A DNA stretch of 64,000 bases from an uncultured Prevotellaceae bacterium (GTDB taxonomy: Bacteria; Bacteroidota; Bacteroidia; Bacteroidales; Bacteroidaceae): NCBI GenBank assembly GCA_946186505.1, contig CAMHNI010000005.1, forward strand, positions 62,001 through 126,000, written 5' to 3'. Positions 32,021-43,433 of this stretch are shown one piece after another; the first letter of the stretch is position 1; every line of letters begins with the position of its first letter. The notes beneath the pieces were generated by a model. It had not been told where the DNA came from. It saw only the letters and a program-made list of their open reading frames with translations, and ran no database searches. The position numbers and the translations under genes are program-made.

Positions 32021-33079
32021 TCAGAATGACCACTCGTCCTGCCAGCGGATGACAGGCTTTCCGTCTTCAAACTCTATCGGCAACCAGATGTAACGAGCAT
32101 CGATAGGATGGTGGGGACGCCAGATATCGGCCATGAAGATATACCTACCTTCTACGGGAAGCACGAACGTGCTCTGACCGCCGAAGGTTTTTTCTGCGTT
32201 AGGGCCTCGGCAGGGATTAGGATGCTGCGTCCAGGGACCCATGATGCTGGGAGCCGAGAACATGCGGGCCTCGTTGGGTGCCCAACCCGTGCAGCCGGAG
32301 GTAATCATCCAGTAGATACCATCGTGCTTGAAGATGGCTGGAGCCTCGTTCTGGCCGCCGGGTGCCATGCGGGTATAGTGGCCGTTGTGGTGCAGGTAGT
32401 CGGCAGTCAGTTCGGCGATGTGCAGGGTAAAATTCTCCTCCGACGAGAAGATGTGGTAGGCCTTACCATCGTCATCAACATAAAGCGTCATGTCACGTGA
32501 CATCTGGCCCATGCCGAAGTCACGCTTCAAGTACTCGTCGAAGTCCATAGGTGCTCCCTCCACCGGCCACATGCCGGCATTTGCCCTCGAAGAATAGAGG
32601 AACCTGTAAGGTCCCTCAGGACGGTCGGCCACGGCCACACCATAGCGGGCGGCATTGTAGCCCTGCCCCTTCAGCTCGAGATGGAACCACATGCAGAACT
32701 TCTTCGTCACAGGGTTATAGATGACCTTCGGACGCTCGAGGATACAGCCTCGTTCGATGTCGTGCCCTGCCTCATTGCTAACGCTGAGAGCCACACCGCA
32801 GTTGCTCCAATTCACCAGGTCTTTCGACGCGTAACACATCACGCCGACCAGGGCGTCGCTGGTGCGCTCGTCCTTGTGCTCGCCAAACCAGTAGTAGGTG
32901 TCGCCGTACTTCATAATGCCACCACCGTGGGCATTGATGTGTTCACCCTTATCGTCGAGCCACAACTCGCCACTACGGATGGCTCCCATGTCCTTTTCCG
33001 TCAGGGCACGCTGTTGCTTTGCCGCCATAGGCAGAGCCATCATGGCTGCTGAAATCAGGAGAATGATTGTTCGTTTCAT
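32021..33079 (-). CDS. GH43-like glycoside hydrolase
   Basis: 352 residues with a signal peptide (MKRTIILLISAAMMALPMAA). The propeller shows INAHGGGIMKYGDTYYWFGE, ERGCILERPKVIYNPVTKKF, and YHIFSSEENFTLHI, resembling GH43 members related to exo-beta-1,3-galactanases (subfamily 24/34 type). The GGG...YWFGE opening is typical of that branch. The start overlaps the end of the epimerase gene by 4 bp (ATGA), indicating translational coupling. Confidence 0.82.
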   Translation of the reverse strand: MKRTIILLISAAMMALPMAAKQQRALTEKDMGAIRSGELWLDDKGEHINAHGGGIMKYGDTYYWFGEHKDERTSDALVGVMCYASKDLVNWSNCGVALSVSNEAGHDIERGCILERPKVIYNPVTKKFCMWFHLELKGQGYNAARYGVAVADRPEGPYRFLYSSRANAGMWPVEGAPMDFDEYLKRDFGMGQMSRDMTLYVDDDGKAYHIFSSEENFTLHIAELTADYLHHNGHYTRMAPGGQNEAPAIFKHDGIYWMITSGCTGWAPNEARMFSAPSIMGPWTQHPNPCRGPNAEKTFGGQSTFVLPVEGRYIFMADIWRPHHPIDARYIWLPIEFEDGKPVIRWQDEWSF

Positions 33080-34101
33080 AATTCTGTTAGTTTATTTTTC
33101 GCATCTTCCTGAGCGGCAATGACGCGGTCGCACCAAGCATCGAACTCAGGGTCTTCGGTCTGCAATTCAGGATGCTCTCTCAAATAGGTGATGCAGCGGC
33201 GCACACCCTCGTCGAAGCGGGTGGTACAGCAGAAACCGGGCACGGCACGCTTCAGCTTCGAGCAGTCGAAGATGACGGTGGCCGCCTTGTCGCCCAAGAG
33301 GTTTCCTTCCAAATCGTAAGCGGAGGGACAGACGCTGGCAAGGAAGTCGGAGGCTACGTGATAAGGCGTGAAGGCCACTCCAAGGGCATCGGCAATGCTC
33401 TGGTAGATCTGATTCCACGTCAGCTGCTCGTCGCTCATGATCTGGAACGCCTCACCGATGGCCTTCGGATTGCCGAGCAGGCCGATGAAGCCGCGGGCGA
33501 AATCCTCGTTCCAAGTGAGCGTCCACAACGACGAGCCATCGCCTTGGACGATGACAGGCCTACCCTCCATCATACGCTTCAGCACCTGCCACGACCCTTT
33601 CAGGCCATGTACGCTGACAGGGACGCTACGTTCACAATAGGTGTGGCTGGGACGGACGATGGTCACGGGGAAGCCGTTCTCACGGTACTGGCGCATGAGA
33701 AGTTCCTCGCAGGCTATTTTATTACGCGAGTACTGCCAGTGGGGATTTGCGAGGGTGGTACCCTCGGTGATGACTGCATCGCGCAATGGGGTGTTGTAGG
33801 CCGAGGCCGAGGAAATATAGACGTACTGACGGGTGCGGTCGCGGAAAAGGCGGATGTCGCGCTCTACCTGCTCGGGTACGAAGCCGATGAACTCGCAGAC
33901 GGCATCGAAGGTCTCACCACCCACATGACGAAGCACTTCCCCTTCGTCATCAATGTCGCCAATCACTTGTTTAACGCCTTCCGGCACTTCGTTACGCCTG
34001 TTTCCGCGGTTCAACAACCACAGATTATGACCATCTGCGGCCAACTGTCGGGTAATGGCACTGCTGATAGTGCCCGTTCCACCAATGATAAGTATCTTCA
34101 T
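33076..34101 (-). CDS. NAD-dependent epimerase/dehydratase-like SDR
   Basis: 341 residues from ATG 34101; the in-frame codons upstream belong to the ADH relic. Rossmann motif GGTGTISSAI at 6-15, VCEFIGF, ISSASAYNT, and the YSRNK catalytic tetrad. It belongs to the extended SDR group of sugar-nucleotide or sugar epimerase/reductases; the substrate is not known. Its ATG overlaps the TGA of the truncated ADH copy and its stop overlaps the GH43 start, so three frames are chained by ATGA junctions. Confidence 0.85.
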   Translation of the reverse strand: MKILIIGGTGTISSAITRQLAADGHNLWLLNRGNRRNEVPEGVKQVIGDIDDEGEVLRHVGGETFDAVCEFIGFVPEQVERDIRLFRDRTRQYVYISSASAYNTPLRDAVITEGTTLANPHWQYSRNKIACEELLMRQYRENGFPVTIVRPSHTYCERSVPVSVHGLKGSWQVLKRMMEGRPVIVQGDGSSLWTLTWNEDFARGFIGLLGNPKAIGEAFQIMSDEQLTWNQIYQSIADALGVAFTPYHVASDFLASVCPSAYDLEGNLLGDKAATVIFDCSKLKRAVPGFCCTTRFDEGVRRCITYLREHPELQTEDPEFDAWCDRVIAAQEDAKNKLTEL

Positions 34102-34346
34102 AGCATCCGCGTCGGCGTAGCCTTGCCAAAATAAAAGTCCCACACGTTGCCTTCATAAGGCACACCATAGTCGATGTACTTCGCCATGCAAATCTTATCA
34201 AGCAATCCTGACTTGACGGCACTCTGACCGCCATAGTTTACCAGCACCTTCGTGCCACCGTATTTCTTCACAAGAGCAGCCACTTGCTCCTCCGACTGTT
34301 CGCCGAACACCACTTCGGTCGGCGCATAGCAATTAAAATCCTTCAT
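34098..34346 (-). pseudogene. Internally deleted copy of the Fe-ADH gene
   Basis: 82 codons. The first 53 match residues 1-53 of the ADH at 27853-29037 with three changes; the next 29 match residues 104-132, so 50 codons were removed in frame. The copy ends at TRML followed by a TGA that overlaps the epimerase start. It keeps its own ATG, so it may still be translated as a leader peptide. All metal ligands are absent. Confidence 0.85.
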
Positions 34347-34358
34347 ATTTACTTGCCT

Positions 34359-35372
34359 TTATTCATTGATTATTTTCCTCGTACTCTCACGTAACTCCAA
34401 ACGTGCATTCACTACCACATGCTGCACACTGTCATCCCCGTTCAACTGGTCGAGTAACAGCCGGAATGCCTTACTGCCAATCTCCCTAAGGTTCTGCTTC
34501 ACGAAAGAAACGCGGGGGTGCGACATCTCCGATACCCAGTCACTGATATATCCAACAATAGCCACGTCGTCGGGAATGCGGAGACCACGGCTCGTAATGG
34601 CCTGCAGCGCTGAGATGGCCAGCAGACCGTGTGAAGCGATGATGGCATCCGGCGGCTCCGGCAGGTCCAAGAGATCCAAGGTGTCGGAAAGGCCAGAATT
34701 AAAACTGATGTGGTGGCACTTCACCAATTCTGTACGGATGGGGACGCCACGCTCTCGGAGAGCTTCAAGATAACCATGCTTGCGGTCGGCAGTCTGCTTC
34801 AGCTGGTTAAGGCCACCAAGAAAAGCTATGCGACGCGCACCGCTGTCGATGAGGCTGTGGGTAACCTGACGGGCAGAAGCGACATCGTTGATGATGACCG
34901 ACGAGATACCGATATTTGGGTCACGATCGAAAAGCACCACTGGCACATGTGCCTTTTTCAGCCGCAGGATATGGTCGAAGTCGGTCGTTTCCTGCGACGG
35001 ACAGATGATGATGCCTTCGACATGCATATTTGTCAACAACTCCAAACAATTAACCTCGTTCTTGTAGGTTTCGTCCGAGTCGGTAATGATACACATATAG
35101 CCATTCTTCCTTGCCTCTGCTTCGATACGCTTGACAATGGTGGCGAAGTGGTTGAACGACACGTCGGGCACCACAATACCTATTGTCCGGGTCGTGTCGT
35201 AGCGCAGACTAACGGCAAAGGGGTTCGGCCTATAGCCTCCATCCTCAGCCAACTTCTCTATCTGTTTCTTTAGTTCGGGGCTCACGCCATCGATTCCCCT
35301 CAAGGCCCTCGAAACCGTAGAAACGTTGATTCCTAACTGACGGGCAATGTCGCGCTGTGATATTCTTTTCAT
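34359..35372 (-). CDS. LacI-family transcriptional regulator
   Basis: 337 residues. Helix-turn-helix at 1-50 (ISQRDIARQLGINVSTVSRAL) with a hinge helix, followed by a periplasmic-binding-type sensor domain (TIGIVVPDVSFNHFATIVKR, GIIICPSQETTDFDHILRLK, DAIIASHGLLAISALQAI). The ligand is presumably a sugar. It heads the series ADH relic, epimerase, GH43, barrel, ADH. Near-palindromic sites with TACGCAA...TTGCGTA arms lie at 35442-35463 and 35604-35625. A TATCTTTG box (35394-35401 on the minus strand) gives a short leader. Confidence 0.9.
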   Translation of the reverse strand: MKRISQRDIARQLGINVSTVSRALRGIDGVSPELKKQIEKLAEDGGYRPNPFAVSLRYDTTRTIGIVVPDVSFNHFATIVKRIEAEARKNGYMCIITDSDETYKNEVNCLELLTNMHVEGIIICPSQETTDFDHILRLKKAHVPVVLFDRDPNIGISSVIINDVASARQVTHSLIDSGARRIAFLGGLNQLKQTADRKHGYLEALRERGVPIRTELVKCHHISFNSGLSDTLDLLDLPEPPDAIIASHGLLAISALQAITSRGLRIPDDVAIVGYISDWVSEMSHPRVSFVKQNLREIGSKAFRLLLDQLNGDDSVQHVVVNARLELRESTRKIINE

Positions 35373-35441
35373 TCCTTTATACTAATTCCTCACAAAGATA
35401 CTCTTTTTCCCATATATAGTAACGCAACAATCATTAAAAAT

Positions 35442-35463
35442 GTTGCGCAACGCGTTGCGTTAC
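35442..35463. promoter_or_regulatory. LacI-type operator 1
   Basis: Dyad with arms GTAACGCAA / TTGCGCAAC around a CGCG centre, the CG-centred form typical of LacI-family sites. It lies about 45 bp upstream of the lacI-like -7 box; a half-site GTAACGCAAC follows at 35419-35428. Confidence 0.7.
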
Positions 35464-35474
35464 CCTCATAGAAA

Positions 35475-35502
35475 AGCCGCCCGTCTTTGCAGACAGGCGG
35501 CT
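35475..35502 (-). terminator. Strong minus-strand intrinsic terminator
   Basis: GAGCCGCCTGTCTGCAAAGA then CGGGCGGCTTTT on the minus strand: a stem GCCGCC-GTCT/AGAC-GGCGGC-like hairpin followed by T residues. It would end transcripts arriving from the esterase gene or from the small promoter at 35554-35562, upstream of the lacI-like gene. Confidence 0.7.
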
Positions 35503-35553
35503 CCTCACATAAACTACTTATTATATAATGTCTGATGTGTTGGTTCTGACGCT

Positions 35554-35562
35554 GCAAAATTA
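35554..35562 (-). promoter_or_regulatory. Minus-strand promoter -7 box (TAATTTTGC) between operator 2 and terminator
   Basis: TAATTTTGC preceded by TTG with a 20-bp spacer, a good match to the Bacteroides promoter layout. No coding frame follows before the terminator at 35475-35502, so the product would be an RNA of about 70-75 nt or a long leader of the lacI-like gene. Confidence 0.5.
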
Positions 35563-35603
35563 CATTATGCTTTGCAAGTATCCAACACTTTTACCCGACA
35601 AAT

Positions 35604-35625
35604 ATTACGCAAAGCGTTGCGTAAT
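35604..35625. promoter_or_regulatory. LacI-type operator 2
   Basis: Dyad ATTACGCAA-AGCG-TTGCGTAAT, with 9-bp perfect arms. It sits 14 bp past the esterase stop and 42 bp upstream of the minus-strand -7 box at 35554-35562. Confidence 0.7.
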
Positions 35626-35638
35626 TTTAATGCACATT

Positions 35639-37833
<2,195 letters not shown>

Positions 37834-38721
37834 ATGTTGGAAACAGGAGTACTACGCGAGATAACCCCATTGGGCGAACAAGATTTTATGTATGTGGCCG
37901 ACCGTCACAAGAAGGAGTTCGACTTTCCTATTCACAGCCACGAGATTATGGAACTGAACTTTGTTGAGAATGCGGCAGGAGCACGGCGCGTGGTAGGTGA
38001 CAGCAGTGAAGTCATAGGTGACTACGACCTTGCGCTCATCACCAGCAGCGGTCTGGAGCACGTCTGGGAACAGTATGAATGCAAAAGTGAAGACATCCAC
38101 GAGGTGACGGTGCAGTTCCTCATCCATTTCGAGGATGAGCACAGTCCCTTCCACACCAATCCGTACAGGTCGATATACGAGATGATGGTACGTGCTAAAC
38201 GCGGACTTGCTTTTCCCATGTCAGCCGTCATGACCGTATATCCCCGTTTGACAAAACTCGCCACTATAGACGACAAGTTTCTGATGGCACAGGAGTTGTT
38301 CCTCATTCTCTATGAGCTGTCGAAGTTTGACGACGCCCATGAACTGTCCTCCTCTACCTTTGCAAAGGTAGAGGTGAACAGTGACTCGCGGCGTGTACAG
38401 AAAGTGAAGGATTTCATCAATGGCCACATCAATGATGACCTGCGCTTAGAACAATTGGCAAGCCTCGTCGGTATGACCCCTACGGCCTTCAGCCGCTACT
38501 TCAAGCTACGTACGGGCAAGAACCTGTCAGAGTATATCGTTGACATACGCCTGGGCCAGGCAGCCCGTCAACTGGTCGATACCACCGACTCCGTCTCAGA
38601 AATCTGCTGGGCCTGTGGCTTTAACACACTGAGCAACTTCAACCGTCTGTTCCGTAAACGCAAGGGCTGTACTCCAACGGAGTTCCGTGAGAAGTATCTG
38701 AAGACTAAGATTGTCATTTAA
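37834..38721 (+). CDS. AraC-family regulator of the mannan locus
   Basis: 295 residues. N-terminal cupin-type sugar-sensing part (FPIHSHEIMELNFVENAAGA), C-terminal double helix-turn-helix (LEQLASLVGMTPTAFSRYFK and VSEICWACGFNTLSNFNRLF). ATG 37834 lies only 3 bp after the -7 box, so the mRNA may be leaderless. The stop overlaps the convergent GH36 stop by 8 bp. Position in the middle of mannan-degrading genes suggests it activates them, replacing the hybrid two-component regulators used by many such loci. Confidence 0.9.
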   Translation: MLETGVLREITPLGEQDFMYVADRHKKEFDFPIHSHEIMELNFVENAAGARRVVGDSSEVIGDYDLALITSSGLEHVWEQYECKSEDIHEVTVQFLIHFEDEHSPFHTNPYRSIYEMMVRAKRGLAFPMSAVMTVYPRLTKLATIDDKFLMAQELFLILYELSKFDDAHELSSSTFAKVEVNSDSRRVQKVKDFINGHINDDLRLEQLASLVGMTPTAFSRYFKLRTGKNLSEYIVDIRLGQAARQLVDTTDSVSEICWACGFNTLSNFNRLFRKRKGCTPTEFREKYLKTKIVI

Positions 38722-40885
38722 TCTCGAACACTCTCGAGGCGAAGTCCTCCCACAGCGGTATCTCGATACCCACATCCATGAGGAAACGGCCAGAGAACCG
38801 TTTGCCACTGAGACTACAAGGTTTCTCACCGAAACGCACGTTACGTTCAGTCAGCAGGTAAGTCCTGCCGGGATCAAGTCCGGCCAGACGCAGGCGGGGC
38901 AGGGGCTGGTCACAGTAATTCTCTATCTTATAGACAAAGAGCACCGCTTCACCTTCCCGGCTATACATCAGCGCCGCTACACCTTTGCTATCGTATGGCG
39001 AAACCAGCCGGTAAAGGTCGCCTGTCTGAACGATGGGACGCAGCTGCTTGTAGTCAGCAAAACAGGTGGTACACTGCTGCCGTTCCTCATCGGTCATGTC
39101 TTTGGGCTGCAGCTCTATGCCGAGGCGTCCGCTCATGGCTACGTCGCAACGGAACTTGACAGGGATGACACGTTTACCAGTGTTCCAGTAAGGACAGTGA
39201 TTGATGTGGGCGGCCATAGCGTTAGCAGGGAAAAAGAGACTGGTACCATATTGGATATAGACACGCTGCAGAGCATCGGTATTGTCAGAAACCCAGAACT
39301 CGTCGAAATAGGGCAGCAAACCGTAGTTGGCGCGTCCGCCACCCGAGGCGCAGTCCTGGATGACAAGGTCGGGGTATTTCGCGCGGATACGCTTCAGGGT
39401 CTTGATGAGTCCGCGGTGATAGTCAATGTAGATATTGTTCTGCTTCGACTTGGGCAGGTAGAGTGAGCCGTAGTTCTGGATTGAGGCGTTGGCATCCCAC
39501 TTGATGTAAGCGATATCAGGGTACTGCGTCATCAGGTTATCAACGATGCTGAAGACGAAGTCCTGCACCTTGGGGTTAGTCATGTCGAGCACCACCTGTG
39601 TGCCGCCACGACCTTGCTTCAGCTGGCGACCCTTGGTCTGGAGCACCCATTCGGGGTGCTGCTCGTAGAGTTCGCTGGTAGTGTTGGCCATCTCCGGCTC
39701 AATCCAGATGCCGAACTTAATCTTGCGCTGACGGGCGGCATCGGTCAGTGCCTTGATGCCATTGGGCAGTTTGTTCTTATCGACCACCCAGTCACCCAAT
39801 GACGAGTTATCGACCTTGCGGGGATACTTGTCGCCGAACCAGCCATCATCCATCACGAACAACTCGCCGCCGAAGGCTGCGATGTCGTCCATCATCTTGA
39901 TGATCTTCTCTTCGGTGATGTCGAGGTAGATGCCTTCCCATGAGTTCAGCAGGATGTCACCGGTGTTCATGCCGCGATGCAGCATACCCTCACGGCGTGC
40001 CCAGTTGTGGAAGGTGCGGCTCACGCCACCCATGCCTTCGTTGGAGTAGGTCATAGCCAAGTGAGGCGTCTCGAAAACTTCCTTCGGCTCCAGCACATAC
40101 TCGCTCGACAACGGGTCGATGCCTGCATAGACGTGGTGTTCCTTGTGCGAAATGGTGTTCACGCGCAACTCGAAGTTACCACTCCAGCAGAGGGCGAGGC
40201 CAATGGTGCGACCCGTCTGTTCCTGCGGACGACCGTCGATCGAGAGCATCAGCTCCGGTGCGTCGAGGTGGGAGTTGCGTGCGCCGTCACTGTTGCGAAT
40301 GGTCTTCATGCCTTGGGTCACAGGCTCCATCGTCGGCGCAGCCTCGGCAGCCCAGTTGCCATGCAAGTGGGTCATCCACACGTCACCCTGACGCAGTGTC
40401 AGGTGTCCGCTGTCGAAACGCTTCAGCGTGATGGCCTTTTTCTCCTGATGGGAAATCTCTGTCCAGGTCTCTATCACATCCACGTTCTTATAGGCCTTGT
40501 AGAAAACCTTCACGGTAAAAGGCATCAGTTTGTCAGTCATCGTAAAGGTATGAATCTTTGCACGGGCCTCATCCTGCACTTCGTAGCCGGTGACCTTCAG
40601 TTCCAGGTTCAGGTCGCCGTCGAAGTGCTGCACCTGCAGAGCAGGAGCCTGCACAGCATCGGCGGTGCCGAAAGCGGGCAGAGCATGACTGTTCAAGTCG
40701 CTTCCTCCATCGCGCAGTTCCCTTAACGTGGCACTCTTGTCACCATAGTACGACTGGCGCAGGTCGCCGCCTTCCCATGCGGTAAGCAGCAGTTGAGTGT
40801 TCGGGGTTTCAACAACGACATCGCCCTGCCAGGCAAACGATGTTAAAGGCAAAAAGGTAAAAAGGTAAAATAGTACTTTCTTCAT
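38714..40885 (-). CDS. GH36 alpha-galactosidase
   Basis: 723 residues with a signal peptide (MKKVLFYLFTFLPLTSFA). N-terminal beta-sandwich, then the catalytic barrel with FVMDDGWFG, nucleophile Asp464 in YIKWDANAS, CASGGGRANYGLLPYFDEFW, and the acid/base motif SDNTD at 533-537. GH36 removes alpha-1,6-galactose from galactomannan oligosaccharides. It is last in the operon CE7-GH26-AGE-GH2-GH36; the GH2 gene ends 4 bp upstream. Confidence 0.93.
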   Translation of the reverse strand: MKKVLFYLFTFLPLTSFAWQGDVVVETPNTQLLLTAWEGGDLRQSYYGDKSATLRELRDGGSDLNSHALPAFGTADAVQAPALQVQHFDGDLNLELKVTGYEVQDEARAKIHTFTMTDKLMPFTVKVFYKAYKNVDVIETWTEISHQEKKAITLKRFDSGHLTLRQGDVWMTHLHGNWAAEAAPTMEPVTQGMKTIRNSDGARNSHLDAPELMLSIDGRPQEQTGRTIGLALCWSGNFELRVNTISHKEHHVYAGIDPLSSEYVLEPKEVFETPHLAMTYSNEGMGGVSRTFHNWARREGMLHRGMNTGDILLNSWEGIYLDITEEKIIKMMDDIAAFGGELFVMDDGWFGDKYPRKVDNSSLGDWVVDKNKLPNGIKALTDAARQRKIKFGIWIEPEMANTTSELYEQHPEWVLQTKGRQLKQGRGGTQVVLDMTNPKVQDFVFSIVDNLMTQYPDIAYIKWDANASIQNYGSLYLPKSKQNNIYIDYHRGLIKTLKRIRAKYPDLVIQDCASGGGRANYGLLPYFDEFWVSDNTDALQRVYIQYGTSLFFPANAMAAHINHCPYWNTGKRVIPVKFRCDVAMSGRLGIELQPKDMTDEERQQCTTCFADYKQLRPIVQTGDLYRLVSPYDSKGVAALMYSREGEAVLFVYKIENYCDQPLPRLRLAGLDPGRTYLLTERNVRFGEKPCSLSGKRFSGRFLMDVGIEIPLWEDFASRVFEIK

Positions 40886-40889
40886 AATC

Positions 40890-43433
40890 TTAATATGGTG
40901 AAATGTTGTTTAGTTCCTTGAGTTGAGCCTCGCTGACTTTCGTAGAGAAGAGCAGGCGGAGTTGGTCGGGCGTGAAATTCGTCGAGGGGGCGAAGTCTTT
41001 GCTGTGCATGTAGTTGAGAACGCTGGCATAGAACTGGCGGCCTTCCGGGTATTGCATAGCTTTGTCGAGGTCGCTCATCACGACAAGCAGCCGTCCCTTG
41101 CCCACCTGAAACTCGAAGACAAGCCCCAGCTTGTGGTTGCGCTCGACGTTGTCGATGACCTGTACCACGGGGCGATAATCCTTATGGGTGTTGTCGAGAA
41201 TGAAAGGATGGCTCGACCTGACCACTGGCCACCACTGCCAAGAGGTATGCTCATCGGTAGGGAAGTCTCTGAACAGGGGGTGCTCTGGGTCGCAGAGCAG
41301 GCCGAGAGTGCCTGGTGAGACAGGTTTGTTGTTGTTCTCACAGATGGTCTTGAACATGCGGTAGTTCCAATAGTCGGTCTGGAACAGACCACCCACACAG
41401 AGTTCTGTCGAATTTGGCATCAGCAGGACCTTGGCACCTTTCTGCAGCTTTCGGATGATGTCGCTGGTCAACTCCTTGGCGATGATGACACCTTTCTTGT
41501 TGAGCTTCACCTCGTCAGGATAGACCCACAGGTCGTAGCTATTCTTATAGTCGCCCGTTTGTAGCGTCAGTTTCAGCTGAGTGGCTTTTTTGAATTGCGA
41601 CAGGTCAATGCCGAATGCTCCTACGTCGAGAAGCCCTTCACCGTCAGGGATGCTCAGTTCGCCTTGCTGCCCTGCGCACTCCCAAAACACCTTGTTATGA
41701 TATAAGGAACTGCCACTATAGTTGGCCACCTGAATACGCCCATGGATGCCCTCACTAAAGGTGAAGCAATAGGAATCGGCCACCAACAGGGGAACGACAG
41801 GTGAACAGAACTGGCGCCACTCCTCCTTGGTACAGATGCCCTTCGAGTCCATGAAGGCATCGAGAATACCCACGTAGGCTGAGCCTTGCCCGGGGTAGTC
41901 CTGAAGGTCAAGCAACTGGAAACCCGCCATGTTGGGTGTTCGCAGGTCCATCTCGATGTCTTGCTTGTAGAGCAAGTACGACCATCTTCCGCTGGCTCGA
42001 TGGAAGGCTTCGGCCTGGTCGGCCATGCCTGCGTCAGTGAGTCGCTGACGGAACACCTCCATGTTGCAGGGACGCAGCACGCCCGTGTATTTTTGGATTT
42101 CGCTGTAGTCAGGATAGGTCTGGAACTGCGCCGTCTCGTGGCTGATGACTGGTACGCTGCTCCGTGAACAGCCTTCTTCGAAGTTCATTTTGGCATTAGG
42201 ACGGAAGTGGTTAATCATACCACCGTCTAAGGCATCGGCAAACGAGAACGAACCTCGTGTGTGGGTGTCATAGTAGCCCCAGTCCATTCCCGCTGACGCG
42301 CCTACCCGTAGTCTTTCACCCCCCACACGGCAGGTCGTAAAATAGTCCATGCCGGGCTTCACACCCTGATAGCCTAAGTAGTAGTTGGAACCAAAGGTGT
42401 AGAGCTTGTCGGGAGCAATGAGACGGAAGTCATCAACGAACTCCTTCATTTTGTCAATGCTGCCCCACAGCTCGTTACCCAAGGCAAACATGCGGAACGA
42501 CTTGTGGTGACCGTACCACCGCAGGATGTTTTCACCTTCCTTGTGCAAAAAGGTCATGAGCAGGGTGTCTTTGTCGTTGAAGTCGCCCCAGAATGGCAGT
42601 TCGGGCTGCAGGATGATGTCCAGCGAGTCGGCAGCCAGAAAGGCGGCTTCGGGTGGACACCAGCTGTGGAAGCGCACGTGGTTGATGCCGTAGTCGGCAC
42701 AGGTTCCCAAGTAGTCGAGCCACGACTGCACATCCATAGGTACATGCCCTGTGAGAGGCCAAACGCAGGCATCGTGCTTGCCACGAAGGAATATGCTCTT
42801 CCCATTGAGACGGAATTGTTGCCCTTCGACAGCGAGCGATCTGGATGGCTGCGGGCTGATGGGCACCATTGTTTGTCGCACGCCGATTTCAATGCGTCCG
42901 ATGATGCCATTCCAGTTGGTCTGTGTGTCCTCAGTGCTGGCATGACTGTTGGCAAAGATTTGGATAGGTATATGACTACCATTATCCACCATGATGGTGA
43001 GCACATGACGACCAGGCGATAGCGATGGGGGAAGTGCATAGACCTGTGGGGTCGAAATGTCATTACTGCTGCCTATGAACTGGCCGTCCATATAGACTTC
43101 CGTGTACTTAGAACGTTCCATCAGAAGTGTAACAGTTTTACCCTCCCACTCCTGCGGAATGACCACTTCGCGACTATACCATGCCCGCCCTTTGTAGGAG
43201 TGCCGCCGGCTCAGGTGGGTTGTCTCGTCAAAACAGCTTAAAGATGTTCCCTTCTCATTCGTGTCGGTTGTTCCCGGGAGCGTCACCATATCGTCAAGAG
43301 GCGATAAGGCCGTAAGGGCGCTGTCTGGATCAAGGGCAAAGTGCCACTGGCCTGACAGACTGATGACATTGTCACCAGCATGAGCTATCAGAAAAACAGC
43401 AACAAGGCCGAGGAGTGAAAACAACTTTCTCAT
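40890..43433 (-). CDS. GH2-family glycosidase (beta-mannosidase or beta-galactosidase)
   Basis: 847 residues from ATG 43433, which overlaps the epimerase stop (ATGA). Signal peptide, sugar-binding domain (ISLSGQWHFALDPD, GRAWYSREVVIPQEWEGK), Ig-like domain, then a (beta/alpha)8 barrel with acid/base Glu321 in ALGNELWG and nucleophile Glu433 in ISHETAQF. A repeat-derived insertion (CRVGGERLRVGASAGMDWG) lies at about residues 364-383, between the two catalytic residues. The C-terminal part has a ThuA/glutamine-amidotransferase-like look (KVLLMPNSTELCVGG). In this locus exo-beta-mannosidase is likely; specificity is not proven. Confidence 0.82.
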   Translation of the reverse strand: MRKLFSLLGLVAVFLIAHAGDNVISLSGQWHFALDPDSALTALSPLDDMVTLPGTTDTNEKGTSLSCFDETTHLSRRHSYKGRAWYSREVVIPQEWEGKTVTLLMERSKYTEVYMDGQFIGSSNDISTPQVYALPPSLSPGRHVLTIMVDNGSHIPIQIFANSHASTEDTQTNWNGIIGRIEIGVRQTMVPISPQPSRSLAVEGQQFRLNGKSIFLRGKHDACVWPLTGHVPMDVQSWLDYLGTCADYGINHVRFHSWCPPEAAFLAADSLDIILQPELPFWGDFNDKDTLLMTFLHKEGENILRWYGHHKSFRMFALGNELWGSIDKMKEFVDDFRLIAPDKLYTFGSNYYLGYQGVKPGMDYFTTCRVGGERLRVGASAGMDWGYYDTHTRGSFSFADALDGGMINHFRPNAKMNFEEGCSRSSVPVISHETAQFQTYPDYSEIQKYTGVLRPCNMEVFRQRLTDAGMADQAEAFHRASGRWSYLLYKQDIEMDLRTPNMAGFQLLDLQDYPGQGSAYVGILDAFMDSKGICTKEEWRQFCSPVVPLLVADSYCFTFSEGIHGRIQVANYSGSSLYHNKVFWECAGQQGELSIPDGEGLLDVGAFGIDLSQFKKATQLKLTLQTGDYKNSYDLWVYPDEVKLNKKGVIIAKELTSDIIRKLQKGAKVLLMPNSTELCVGGLFQTDYWNYRMFKTICENNNKPVSPGTLGLLCDPEHPLFRDFPTDEHTSWQWWPVVRSSHPFILDNTHKDYRPVVQVIDNVERNHKLGLVFEFQVGKGRLLVVMSDLDKAMQYPEGRQFYASVLNYMHSKDFAPSTNFTPDQLRLLFSTKVSEAQLKELNNISPY
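42283..42345. repeat. Inserted repeat with CTACGGGTAGGCG core inside the GH2 gene
   Basis: On the minus strand GGGGGGTGAAAGACTACGGG then TAGGCGCGTCAGCGGGAATG. It aligns with the insert in the efflux adaptor gene (13402-13470, opposite strand), including the flanking CGGGAATGG. It is in frame. Confidence 0.65.
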
